This document shows positions 37,782 to 47,101 of a stretch of 64,000 bases of DNA, piece after piece (position 1 is the first letter of the stretch; each line of letters starts with the position of its first letter). Position numbers and translations under genes: made by a program. Below the pieces are notes generated by a model, which was given only the letters and a program-made list of their open reading frames with translations, was not told the origin of the DNA and ran no database searches. The stretch lies in NCBI RefSeq assembly GCF_000186865.1, contig NW_008705563.1, forward strand, positions 745,445 through 809,444. The letters are read 5' to 3'. Source of the stretch: Aureococcus anophagefferens (lineage: Eukaryota; Sar; Pelagophyceae; Pelagomonadales; Pelagomonadaceae).

Positions 37782-40118
37782 TTACGCAGTGCTTCCCCCG
37801 CCGCAGGCGCAACACATCTCATAGGAATCGAAGTCGTCGTCATCATAATAGCCGCACCAATTTTGCCCGACATAAAGCTCGCACCCGTACAAATCCGCAT
37901 CGGTCGCGCCGTAGTTGGTATCCTCGCAGATGGGAACCCGGGCTGCGAACGGCGCTTCGGCACCCCTCAGGGACGAGACACTCACAAGATGCAGGGCCCC
38001 TCCGCGCACGACTCAGAGGTCATCCCCCCCGGACACGACTCAGAGGCCCAGTCCGGGCACGACTGAAGACCCGAGTCGAAGAACATATCGCTCACGTCCG
38101 TCACCGACGACGTTTCCCAGGCGCTGATGTCCTGGTCGAAGCTGTCGGCGAAGGCGAACATATCGCGCATCGTCGTCACCCCCGACGTGTCCCAGGCGCC
38201 GATGGGTTGGTTGAACGCTTTCACGCCGCTTTCGGAGTTACCCCAGAACATGGCGAACATCGTCGTCACCCGCGCCGTGTCCCAGCTTCCGATGTCCTGG
38301 TCGAAAGCATCAGCGTGGCCGAACATCGCGTACATGTCGGTCACCCGAGACGTGTCCCACGCGCCGATGTCCTCGTCGAAGCTCTTGCCCGCCGCCCGCA
38401 ACTCTTCCGCCATCTTTTCGCCGTTGAAGCGCAGGCAGCGTTCGCCGGCGCCGGTAGCGCAGAACAACGCCTTCATGGATGTGACTTTCGACGTGTCCCA
38501 CCTGCCGATGGGGCCGTACTTGACCTCAGCCGCGTTTGCTGCAGCGAGCCATTCGTCGACGGCGTCCGCGAGCTCGACAGGGTTACCGTCGAAGGGGTAG
38601 CACGCCGTCGGGCTGGTCGTGGGAGCCGAGGACGGCGAGAGCGTGGGCGCCTCGGTCGGCGCCGCCGTGGGGGCGGCCGTCGGGCTGGTCGTGGGAGCCG
38701 AGGACGGCGCGCCCGTGGGGGCGGCCGTCGGGCTGGTCGTGGGAGCCGAGGTTCCCGCCTCGGTGGGCGCGCCCGTGGGGGCGGCCGTCGGGCTGGTCGT
38801 GGGAGCCGAGGTTCCCGCCTCGGTGGGCGCGCCCGTGGGGGCGGCCGTCGGGCTGGTCGTGGGAGCCGAGGTTCCCGCCTCGGTGGGCGCGCCCGTGGGG
38901 GCGGCCGTCGGGCTGGTCGTGGGAGCCGAGGTTCCCGCCTCGGTGGGCGCGCCCGTGGGGGCGGCCGTCGGGCTGGTCGTGGGAGCCGAGGTTCCCGCCG
39001 CGGTGGGCGCGCCCGTGGGGGCGGCCGTCGGGCTGGTCGTGGGAGCCGAGGTCCGCGCCCGTGGGCGCGCCCGTGGGGGCGGCCGTCGGGCTGGTCGTGG
39101 GAGCCGAGGTTCCCGCCGCGGTGGGCGCGCCCGTGGGGGCGGCCGTCGGGCTGGTCGTGGGAGCCGAGGTTCCCGCCGCGGTGGGGGCGGCCGTCGGGCT
39201 GGTCGTGGGAGCCGAGGTTCCCGCCGCGGTGGGCGCGCCCGTGGGGGCGGCCGTCGGGCTGGTCGTGGGAGCCGAGGTACTGTTGGTACTGTTTCCCGCC
39301 GCGGTGGGCGCGCCCGTGGGGGCGGCCGTCGGGCTGGTCGTGGGAGCCGAGGTACTGTTGGTACTGTTCCCCGTGGAATTGGCCGTGGGCAGGCCCGTGG
39401 GCAGGTCCGTGGGCTTGGCCGTGGGCAGGTCCGTGGGATTGGCCGTGGAATTGGCCGTGGGCAGGCCCGTGGGCAGGTCCGTGGGCTTGGCCGTGGGCTC
39501 GGCCGAGGGGTTGGGCGTGGGCTCGGCCGAGGGCTCGGGCGTGGGCTTGGCCGTCACGACCTCCACCGTAACGGTCGCTTCGGCGAGCGCGTCGAGCGTC
39601 TTCTCCTTGTCCACGCCGGCGCCTTCGAGCGCGTCCGCTGCCTCGGGAGACCGCTCGGCGGCCTGCGCCTTAAGCTCTGGGAGGAACTTGCCGCTCTCCA
39701 CGGCCTCTTGGAGCGCGTTCGTCGCCTCGGCCGCCGCGTCCTCCGCGGCCGACTCGTCGTCCGCGAAGATGGTGGCGTTGAACGAGACTTTGGCGCCGTC
39801 CTCGTCCTGGAGCCGCCGCCGGGTCGACGTGCTCTCGGCCACGATGTTCGACACATCGTCGTAGCCGCCCAACGAGATGATCGTCGCCTTGAGCGCCGCC
39901 CGCACGTCCGCGTCCTCGTTCACGTCCGAGGCCGAGACCCCCGTCATGAAGAGCGACGTCGACACCTTCGCCTGCGCTCCGGCGGGCGCCGCCGTAGTGG
40001 TCGTCTCCACGGGGGGCGCCGCCGTAGTGGTCGTCTCCGGCGGGATGATATACCCAAAGGCGTCCGCCGACGCCAGGAAGGTCGCGGCGAGGAGAAGTCG
40101 GGGAAACGTCGTCATCAT
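37782..40118 (-). CDS. Secreted surface protein: PT-rich repeats plus BspA-like (DUF285) repeats, frameshifted
   Basis: A signal peptide ([20 protein letters not shown]) leads to Thr-rich spacers and an N-terminal domain with [20 protein letters not shown] long Pro/Thr/Ser/Ala region ([15 protein letters not shown]) then precedes BspA-like repeats ([37 protein letters not shown]). Further downstream in another frame is a Cys-rich tail ([16 protein letters not shown] to MCCACGGG), reached through a likely short intron beginning GTGAGT near 37986. A 2 bp shortfall in one repeat unit at about 39050 breaks the frame, so the gene is either a recent pseudogene or misassembled. The probable product is an O-glycosylated cell-surface protein. 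Confidence 0.65.
38608..39352 (-). repeat. 60 bp tandem repeats encoding the PT-rich region
   Basis: Thirteen occurrences of GTCGGGCTGGTCGTGGGAGC start between about 38609 and 39328. Six consecutive units are exactly 60 bp apart (38729 to 39029), coding for [20 protein letters not shown]. Units at 39050 (2 bp short), 39185 (12 bp short) and two with extra NST-coding codons are variants. Confidence 0.93.
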
Positions 40119-40299
40119 GATGTCACGGGGGGTGTCCGAGAGGCCGCAGGAAAGTACGTGCGTGGTGGAGATTGCGGGTGCCTGCGGGGGAATCGACGCG
40201 GTTCCGCGGCGACGATCGACGGACGAGGCGCGCGAATCAGGGGTTGAAGACCTTTCAGGCACGTCCGCCGACGGCCGGGAGGCCGGCCGCCGGCCGCGC

Positions 40300-40960
40300 C
40301 GCGCCACCGAGGACTCGAAGACGTAGCGGAGCGGGTCCCGGCGCGCCGGCCGCCGGCCGCGCAAGAGCGAGTCGCTCTTCGCCGTCGTCGAGGTGTCCGC
40401 CGCGGACCACGCCGCCGGCGGGCCACGAGGTGGGAGGCCGGCTTGCATGCGCTTGGCGTGCACCGAGGACTCGAAGACGTAGCGGAGCGGGTCCCGGCGC
40501 GCCGGCCGCCGGCCGCGCAAGAGCGAGTCGCTCTTCCGCCGTCGTCGAGGTGTCCGCCGGTAGCGGAGCGGGTCCCGGCGCGCCGGCCGCCGGCCGCGCA
40601 AGAGCGAGTCGCTCTTCGCCGTCGTCGAGGTGCCCGACGCGGACCACGCCGCCGGCGGGCCACGAGGTGGGAGGCCGGCTTGCATGCGCTTGGCGTGCAC
40701 CGAGGACTCGAAGACGTAGCGGAGCGGGTCCCGGCGCGCCGGCCGCCGGCCGCGGAAGAGCGAGTCGCTCTTCCGCGTCGTCGAGGTGCCCGCCGCGGAC
40801 CACGCCGCCGGCGGGCCGCGACGTCGGCGGCCGAGCTCGGATGCGCTTGGCGTGCACCGAGGACTCGAAGACGTAGCGGAGCGGGTCCCGGTCGCGCCTC
40901 GGCGCTTGGATACCCGAGGTCAACGACTCGACGTCATCAACGTCGCGCTCAGGGACCACG
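40300..40960. repeat. Degenerate tandem repeat array upstream of the surface-protein gene
   Basis: The block ACCGAGGACTCGAAGACGTA followed by GCGGAGCGGGTCCCGG recurs at about 40307, 40461, 40699 and 40856, with a partial unit at 40559. Each unit also carries the palindrome AAGAGCGAGTCGCTCTT and a CACGCCGCCGGCGGGCC block. Unit length varies from about 90 to 160 bp. The minus frame stays open across the array, but I see no domain. Confidence 0.85.
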
Positions 40961-41647
40961 CCGCCGCCGGGCCACGAGGTGGGAGGCCGTGTGTTGGTGG
41001 GGGAGCGGGGGAGGGGGGCGGGTGAGGGGGGGGGGGGTCGACACGGGGCGGGCGTGAGCCAATCGGGGGATATTTGGACGCGGGAGGAGACGATTGCGTG
41101 CGTCGAGCTGCTTTGAAATTTTCGAGCTCCTCGTCGAGACGGCCTCCTCCTCGTCGGCCGAGGTCGTCGTCGTCGTCGCCGCGGGCTGGTGGTCGGCGCA
41201 CGCCTCCGGGCAGGCCTCGTGGGCCGCGCGCCCGTCCTCGCCGACGATGCCGCAGCGGCGCGGGGTTGCGCTCGACGTTGTGGCAGGTCTTGATCTTGCC
41301 CTTCGTGTTGAAGGTCCAGACGGCGGGCGCCTCCTTGCACCCTTCTCGAGGTTGCCCTCGAAGCGAAGCTTGCGGCCCGCGAGCCGAGCGCAGTCGTTCG
41401 AGGGGTTCGTGCCCCAGTGCCACTTCGGGTCGTCGCCGCAGCAGACGCCGCACGCCGCGGGGCACGCGTCGCGCGCGATCACGCCGTCGGCGCCCGCCTT
41501 GCCGCAGCGGCCCGGCCGCGTGCGCACCCAGAGGCAGTCCTTCTTCTTGTGGCCCTTGTAGCGCCAGGACGTGGAGTCGGTGCCGGGGCACGTGGGGAGC
41601 GAGTTGGCGGCGGAGGCGACGAGCACGAACTTGAGGAGATGATGCAT
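40949..41647 (-). CDS. Secreted Cys-rich protein with two ShK-like modules
   Basis: A signal peptide (MHHLLKFVLVASAANS) is followed by two related modules. The first is WRYKGHKKKDCLWVRTRPGR then CGKAGADGVIARDACPAACG. The second is WTFNTKGKIKTCHNVERNPA then RCGIVGEDGRAAHEACPEAC. They resemble the short Cys modules common in secreted stramenopile proteins. The second module needs a frame change at about 41340 and a compensating one at about 41256, so either two one-base errors or mutations are present. A Thr-run (TTTTT) and a Pro-rich tail follow. The role is unknown; cell wall or secreted. Confidence 0.6.
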   Translation of the reverse strand: MHHLLKFVLVASAANSLPTCPGTDSTSWRYKGHKKKDCLWVRTRPGRCGKAGADGVIARDACPAACGVCCGDDPKWHWGTNPSNDCARLAGRKLRFEGNLEKGARRRPPSGPSTRRARSRPATTSSATPRRCGIVGEDGRAAHEACPEACADHQPAATTTTTSADEEEAVSTRSSKISKQLDARNRLLPRPNIPRLAHARPVSTPPPLTRPPPPLPHQHTASHLVARRRRGP

Positions 41648-42261
41648 GACCTACGAGCGGGTTCGTGGACGCCCGGCCGGAGGTCGTCGTGCGCGCGCGC
41701 GCGGACGTCGTGGGGCGCGCGGACGACGCGGGCTCGCTCGGCTCCGTCGCGAAGGACGTCGGTCGATCGAAGATCGAAGTCGGTTCGGCGAACGAGCGGA
41801 GCCGCGGGGCCCCCGGGGGGGGGGGATGTAGCGAAGTGGCCCTCGCCGCCCCCCGGGGCGACGACGACCGCGCCCCGGGGGGTGACGGCCCCCCGGGGGG
41901 GGGAACGGGCGAAATGGTGGTCGTCGGGAACGTTTTTTTTTGGTACGGTGCGGGCGTCGCGAAAGCGGCTAAGAGCGTAAAAGCGGGGCGTTTCTTTCGG
42001 GGGGCGAATTGGGACGCCGGGAGGCCACGAGAGAGGTACGAGGTCTGAGTGCGAGGCATGGCGAGCGTGCGGTGAGCGTGGAAGGTCGAACGGATCAGGG
42101 CGCTGGTTTGGCTGACGACCGGTCGATGGGCCGCGTCCTCACTGACCCAGCCTGGTCCCAGGCCGTTCAAGCACTCACACCTCCTAGTCTCCTCCTATCA
42201 CGCCTCTATCTCCTCTTCGTCGCGCCGCGCCCCCCGCGCCGCCGTTATGCTGCGCGGTGCC
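41648..42261. other. Intergenic region with poly-G/poly-C tracts
   Basis: About 610 bp without a supportable gene. Runs such as ten or more G at 41813-41825 and about 41896-41905 alternate with C runs between 41808 and 41910, which could fold as G-quadruplex or hairpin DNA. The rest, down to the RCC1 stop, includes a pyrimidine-rich stretch (CTCCTATCACGCCTC) at about 42190. Confidence 0.5.
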
Positions 42262-43473
42262 CTACCAGGTCCCGAGGACGGCGCAGTGGCGGTAGCCGCA
42301 GGAGAGCTTCGCGAGGCGGAAGCCGTCGAGCGCGGCGACCTTCTTCGGGTGCGGGTGGCGCTGCTTGTCGCCGTGGCCGAGGCACTTGGAGGAGCCGGCG
42401 CCGAAGGAGTAGAGGTCGCCGTCGGCCGTCTCCGCGAGCGTGTAGGCGCCGCCGCAGTGGACGGCGACGGGCTCGGGCGCGCCGCCGGCGCCGTCGCACT
42501 CGAAGACGTGCGCCGCGGGCTCGAGCGCGTTCTTCGCGCCCCACTGGAGGAGGGCGCCGGATGGCGTGACGACGGCGGCGTGGCTGTGGCCCGCGGCGAC
42601 GTGGACCGCCGTGAGGGGCGACCCGTCCGGTAGGTCGATGGGCCGCGGCAGGTCCTCGAGCGCGTAGACGTCCATCGCTAAACCGCCGCCGAGCCCGAGC
42701 TGGCCCTGGTCGTTGCGGCCCCAGACGCGGACGACGCCGGTGGAGTCGCGGCAGATCGTGAAGGCCGACCCGGCCTCGAGCTGGACGACGTCGACGTCGT
42801 CGAGCGCCGCGACGGGTTCGGGCGCGAGCACGTCGCCGGAGCCGCCGTTGCCGTTGCGGCCGTGCTCGCCCGCGCCGCAGGTCCAGACCTCGCCGTCGTC
42901 CGTGAGGAAGACGCTGTGGCCCTCGCCGGCGCCCAGGGACGCGACACAGGCGCCCTCGAGCGCGCCGGCGACCGGCGCGGGCGCGTAGCGGTGGCCGCGG
43001 TCGCCCGAGCCGAGCTGGCCGCCGCCGCTGAGCCAGGAGCCGCCCCAGCCCCAGGAGTAGACGCGGCCGTCGCTGTCGAGCGCGAGGCTGTGGCTCTCGC
43101 CGCAGGCGACGGCGACGACGTCGACGCCCGCGAGCGCGGCGACGCGCGCGGGCGCCTTGCAGTCGGCGTCGTCGCCGTGGCCGCACTTGCCGAAGTCGCT
43201 CTTGCCCCAGGACCAGACGGCCCCGTCGCCGTCGACGGCGAGCGTGTGGTTCGTCCCGCAGGCGACGTCGCGCAGCACGAAGCCCTCGAGCTGGCGCGGC
43301 GCCAGCTCCGCGTACTGCTGGAGCACGCCCGACAGGGCGAAGGGCGTGTGGCCCAGCTGGCCCTCCGTGCCCTCGCCCCAGGTGAGGCACACGGGCGACG
43401 TCGCACTCGCCAGGCACCGCCGGGCCACGGCCGACGGCGCCGGCAAGCGGAGAGCGCGGGCGGAGAGTGCCAT
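42262..43473 (-). CDS. RCC1-repeat (seven-bladed propeller) protein, probably organellar
   Basis: 403 residues. The leader MALSARALRLPAPSAVARRC is Arg/Ala-rich without acidic residues, typical of mitochondrial targeting. Seven RCC1-type blades follow, for example VACGTNHTLAVDGDGAVWSW, ACGESHSLALDSDGRVYSWG, LGAGEGHSVFLTDDGEVWTC and VAAGHSHAAVVTPSGALLQW. The set includes the usual G-x-x-H-x-x-x-L pattern. Mitochondrial RCC1L-type proteins act in fusion or ribosome assembly, so this is the nearest guess; nuclear RanGEF function is unlikely. The first ATG in frame is 43471-43473. Confidence 0.85.
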   Translation of the reverse strand: MALSARALRLPAPSAVARRCLASATSPVCLTWGEGTEGQLGHTPFALSGVLQQYAELAPRQLEGFVLRDVACGTNHTLAVDGDGAVWSWGKSDFGKCGHGDDADCKAPARVAALAGVDVVAVACGESHSLALDSDGRVYSWGWGGSWLSGGGQLGSGDRGHRYAPAPVAGALEGACVASLGAGEGHSVFLTDDGEVWTCGAGEHGRNGNGGSGDVLAPEPVAALDDVDVVQLEAGSAFTICRDSTGVVRVWGRNDQGQLGLGGGLAMDVYALEDLPRPIDLPDGSPLTAVHVAAGHSHAAVVTPSGALLQWGAKNALEPAAHVFECDGAGGAPEPVAVHCGGAYTLAETADGDLYSFGAGSSKCLGHGDKQRHPHPKKVAALDGFRLAKLSCGYRHCAVLGTW

Positions 43474-43585
43474 GCTTCGCCGAGGATGCGCGATGGTGAA
43501 GTCTTCGTTGAACACGATAACACGACGCTGCCCCGCTCGAGGCGACGCGATGCGAGTAGGCCACGCGAACTAAAAACTGCGTGGG

Positions 43586-45959
43586 ATGCGGCCGCGCGCG
43601 TCGCGGTCGCGGCCGTGCGCGCTGGCGGCCGTGGGCCTGCTCGCCGCCGCGGCGGTGCTGGGCATGCACGGGAGCCGCGTGCTCTTTGAGCGCGACGTCG
43701 CGGCGCGCGACGCCCAGGCGGCCGTCGTCGCGGCGCTCGAGGCGCGGCTCGCGGCGGCCGAGGCGCGGGCGGCCGAGGCCGCGCGCCGCGAGGCGGCCGC
43801 GGCCGCGGCGGCCGCGGCGGCCGTCGAGGCGGCCGCGGCGCGCCGCGCGCCGCCGCCGGAGGCCGCGCCGCCGCCGCCGGAGGCCGCGCGCGCGGCCGCG
43901 GCCGCGGCGCTCGCCGCGCCGCGCCGCGACTTCGGCGCGGCGCTCGCCGCCGCCGTCGCGGTGCTGCCGCCGGCCGCGGGGGACCCGCGCGGCGACCTCG
44001 GCGCGCGGCTCGCGTGGACGATGATGGACGAGAAGTACGCGGCCGACATGCTCTTCGACGTCGCGCACATGGCGCGGCACGCCGCGGGCTTCGCCCGCCT
44101 GCTCGTCGTCGCCCTCGACGACCCCACGTTCCGCGCGTGCGCGGCCGGCGGCCTCCCGGCCGCGCGCGCGGGCGGCGCCGCGGGCCTCCGCGACGCCATC
44201 CAGTCGTCCAAGTTCTTCGTGAGCCGCTGGCTCGCGGAGCGCGGCGTCGACTTCGTCTTCTTCGAGGCCGACGTCTGGTTCCTGCGGCCCGCGCGCGACC
44301 TCTTCGCCTTCGCGGACCGGGCCAAGGTCGCGGCCGTCGGCGCGGGGCCGACGGCGCTCGAGGACCTCGACGTCTTCGTCGCCGCGCACCAGAACAACCC
44401 GACGTCGACGAACATCGGCGTCTACGCCGTCCGCGGCACGCGCGCCGCCGCGGCCTTCTTCGCCGACTGCGTCGCCGAGGCCGACGCGAAGCCCAAGGCC
44501 CACGACCAGCTCCTCTTCCACAACCTCCTCGGCTACCACCGCATGGCGCTCCACGGGTCGCCCGTGCCCAAGCAGGCCAACTGGAAGGACCGGCCGGGCA
44601 CGCCGAAGCCCGACGAGCCCATCACGTCCGGCTTCATCGCGCCGCACGTCGGCGTGTCGTCCATCCTGCGCGCGCGCGGCGCCGGGACACGCGCGCGCCG
44701 GGGACCGCCGCGCGCCGACTCCCCCCCCCCCAGGCCGATCCTCACGCCGGACGCGGTCTTCGTCCACACGCTCGGCACGCAGCCCCTCGAGAGCCAGGAG
44801 GGCAAGAAGCGCCACGCGGGGCAGCAAAAGGGTGCGAAATTCCCAACTTCAAAGGCTCCTATCTCGGCCGTTTTCCACTCGTTTCGGCTGATTTTTGGAC
44901 GAGCGATCATCTCTCGGAACGGTCTCGAAGCGTGGGTGCTGTTTCCGGAACGCGCGCGCGCGGAACACTCACGTTGAAGCGACGTTGAATCACCCTTTTG
45001 CTGCCCAGGCGCCACGCGAAGGAGCTCGGCGTCTGGCACGGCCTCGGCGCGCCGCCGGGCGCGCCGCCGTACTACGGCGCGGCCGCGCACGACGGCCGGA
45101 CGCGGTACCTCGCGCTCGACGGCGCGCCCATGGGCGCCGTGTCCCTCTGCGAGAAGGAGGGCTACCACAACGGCCGCTTCGTCAAGGCGAAGCTCGCGGT
45201 CCTGCTCTGCCTCGCGCGCGCGACGGGCCGCGCGCTGCTCCTGCCCCGGGCCATCGTCGACTACCACACCTACTTCCTCTGGCCCTTCTTCGACCTCGCC
45301 TCCGCGGGCGACCTCGTGGAGATCCGCGAGACGAACTTCGCGTCGAACCCGCGCGCGTGGGCGACGGGGCGGCAAATGGGTGATTCAACGTCGCTTCAAC
45401 GTGAGTGTTCCGCGCGCGCGCGTTTCGGAAACAGCGCCCACGCTTCGAGAGCGCTCCGAGAGATGATCGCTCGTCCAAAAATCAGCCGAAACGAGTGGAA
45501 AACGGCCGAGATCGGAGCCTTTGAAGTTGGGAATGTCGCACCCTTATGCTGCCCAGGTGGGCGAACGCGACGCACCCGTTCGCGTCGACGCACCGCGCCA
45601 AGCTCGGCCGGCGCGCCGTCGGCGTCGTCGACGGCGACGGGCCGCCGTCCTGGTACGCGGCGGGCGCCGGCGGCCTCGTCGACGCCTGGGCCGACGCGCT
45701 CCAGTTCGGCGCGGCCGCGGAGCTGCTCCTCGTGGACCTCGCCTTCGTCACGGGCGACTTCGTCGCCGCGCTCACGAACTGCGACGACCGGGCCAAGTGC
45801 GCGCGGACCCACGGCATCCCGGCGGCCGTCGTCGACTACTTCTTCCGGCTGCGGTGGTGCGGCGAGACCGTCGACCTCAAGCGGCCCGCGGCGTCGACGT
45901 TCCAGGGCTGGGACTGCTACGGCCGCGGCAAGCCCCACAGCAACGCGAAGAAGCGCTAA
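43586..45959 (+). CDS. Golgi type II nucleotide-sugar glycosyltransferase
   Basis: Three exons (43586-44808, 45009-45356, 45557-45959) give 657 residues. A signal anchor (CALAAVGLLAAAAVLGMHGS) precedes an Ala/Glu-rich stem. The catalytic domain resembles the Nucleotid_trans (RRA/GT77-like) family: SKFFVSRWLAERGVDFVFFE followed by ADVWFLRP (DxD-type), then NNPTSTNIGVYAVRGT and HDQLLFHNLLGYHRM. A second conserved block, TRYLALDGAPMGAVSLCEKE, is typical of the arabinosyltransferase-like family tail. It probably adds sugars to cell-wall or secreted glycoproteins in the Golgi. Both introns are family A introners; splicing restores KKRHAKELG and RAWANATHP. Confidence 0.85.
44817..45008 (+). mobile_element. 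Introner element, family A, first in the Golgi glycosyltransferase gene
   Basis: 192 bp, flanked by GCGCCACG at 44809-44816 and 45009-45016. Intron 44809-45008 (200 bp) begins GC and ends AG; only this GC donor keeps the frame. Core in gene orientation. Confidence 0.95.
45365..45556 (-). mobile_element. Introner element, family A, second in the Golgi glycosyltransferase gene
   Basis: 192 bp, flanked by GTGGGCGA at 45357-45364 and 45557-45564. Intron 45357-45556 (200 bp) is GT-AG. Core antisense to the gene, opposite to the copy 356 bp upstream. Confidence 0.96.
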
Positions 45960-45972
45960 AAAAAACGGGCCC

Positions 45973-46941
45973 TTAGTCCATGGGCGCCGGGATGCCCAAC
46001 AGGCGGAGCAGGTCCGCCTTCTCGTAGCAGCCCGACGTGTCGAGCGACCTGCGGGCGCACTCGTACTTGAGCGCCATGACGGACGACGCCGCGGTCAGCT
46101 CCTCGTCGACGGACGCGATGCCGTCGTCCGACGCGTCGTCGCGGAGCGGCGCGATGCCCAGGAGGCGGAGGAGGTCGCCCTTCTCGTAGCAGCCCGAGAT
46201 GTCGAGCGACCGCCGCGCGCACTCGTACTTGAGCTCGCGGATGCTCGAGTCGGCCGTGAGGTCGTCCTGCTCGGACTCGACGCCGCCGTCGTCGTCGTCG
46301 TCGTCGGCGTCGTCGGCGCTCGAGCCCGCGCTGTGGCGCGCGCGCTCCGCGTCCGCCGCGGCCGCGTTCGCCGAGAGGTAGAAGAAGGCGGCCATGACGC
46401 CGAAGACGACGCACTGGACCAGCACGCCCGCGTCGACGGACCAGCCGTCGTCGTAGCCCCGGCCGTCGAAGCCGTGGAACTGGTCGAAGCCGGCGAACTC
46501 GTCGACCGGGACGTGGTACACGCGGCCGTTTCGGACGACGCGCACGAACTGCGGCTGGCGCCCGCGGCCCCGCGGCGCCTGGCGGAAGTTGGCGCCGAAG
46601 CCGTGCATGTTCTGCATGTTCCGGAACGGGTCGCCGCCGCCGCCGCCGCCGCGGGGGAAGCCGCCGCCGCCGCCGCCGCCGCCGTACGCGCGCTCGTGGT
46701 CGTAGTCCCGCCGCTGCGCCGCGTCGGAGAGCACCTCGTAGGCCGACGCGATCTCACTGAACTTCTCCGCGGCCTGCGCGTTGCCCGGGTTCTTGTCCGG
46801 GTGCCACTGCTTCGCGAGGGAGCGGTAGGCCTTCTTGATCTCCGCCTCCTTGGCCCTCGGCTTCACGCCCAGCGTGCGGTAGTGGTCGCCGGCGGCGCGC
46901 CAGGCCAGCGCCGCGGCGACGAGCGCACCGAGCGCGCGCAT
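45973..46941 (-). CDS. ER-type DnaJ protein with membrane segment and twin SAP-like repeats
   Basis: 322 residues. A signal peptide ([18 protein letters not shown]) directly precedes the J domain ([20 protein letters not shown], intact HPD in QWHPDKN). A Gly-rich linker and a transmembrane segment ([20 protein letters not shown]) follow. After an acidic stretch come two near-identical 40-residue motifs ([20 protein letters not shown] and [20 protein letters not shown], each followed by KxDLLRLLG), like SAP/ARMET-type helices. It probably recruits ER HSP70 (BiP). An upstream ATG at 46989 would add 16 residues and spoil the signal peptide. Confidence 0.85.
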   Translation of the reverse strand: MRALGALVAAALAWRAAGDHYRTLGVKPRAKEAEIKKAYRSLAKQWHPDKNPGNAQAAEKFSEIASAYEVLSDAAQRRDYDHERAYGGGGGGGGFPRGGGGGGDPFRNMQNMHGFGANFRQAPRGRGRQPQFVRVVRNGRVYHVPVDEFAGFDQFHGFDGRGYDDGWSVDAGVLVQCVVFGVMAAFFYLSANAAAADAERARHSAGSSADDADDDDDDGGVESEQDDLTADSSIRELKYECARRSLDISGCYEKGDLLRLLGIAPLRDDASDDGIASVDEELTAASSVMALKYECARRSLDTSGCYEKADLLRLLGIPAPMD

Positions 46942-47101
46942 GCTGCGAGGCCTGGCGCGCGCGACGGGCAGCGGCTGCGGCGGGATCATCACCTGGCGCG
47001 CAGACTGGTGCGCAAAGTTGAGAAGTTCACGGAGGCTTCAAGGAGCCATGTTGACCTCGGATCCTCGTTGTATCTACACCCGGACCCGCCCCCCCCCGCC
47101 C

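Noticed and set aside
38608..39352. CRISPR array
   Set aside because: The repeat is a 60 bp protein-coding unit without distinct spacers, in a eukaryotic genome, and encodes a regular PT-rich peptide.
41808..41910. G-quadruplex regulatory element
   Set aside because: Poly-G and poly-C runs alternate on one strand, which would favour hairpins. Without further support I list it only as a tract.
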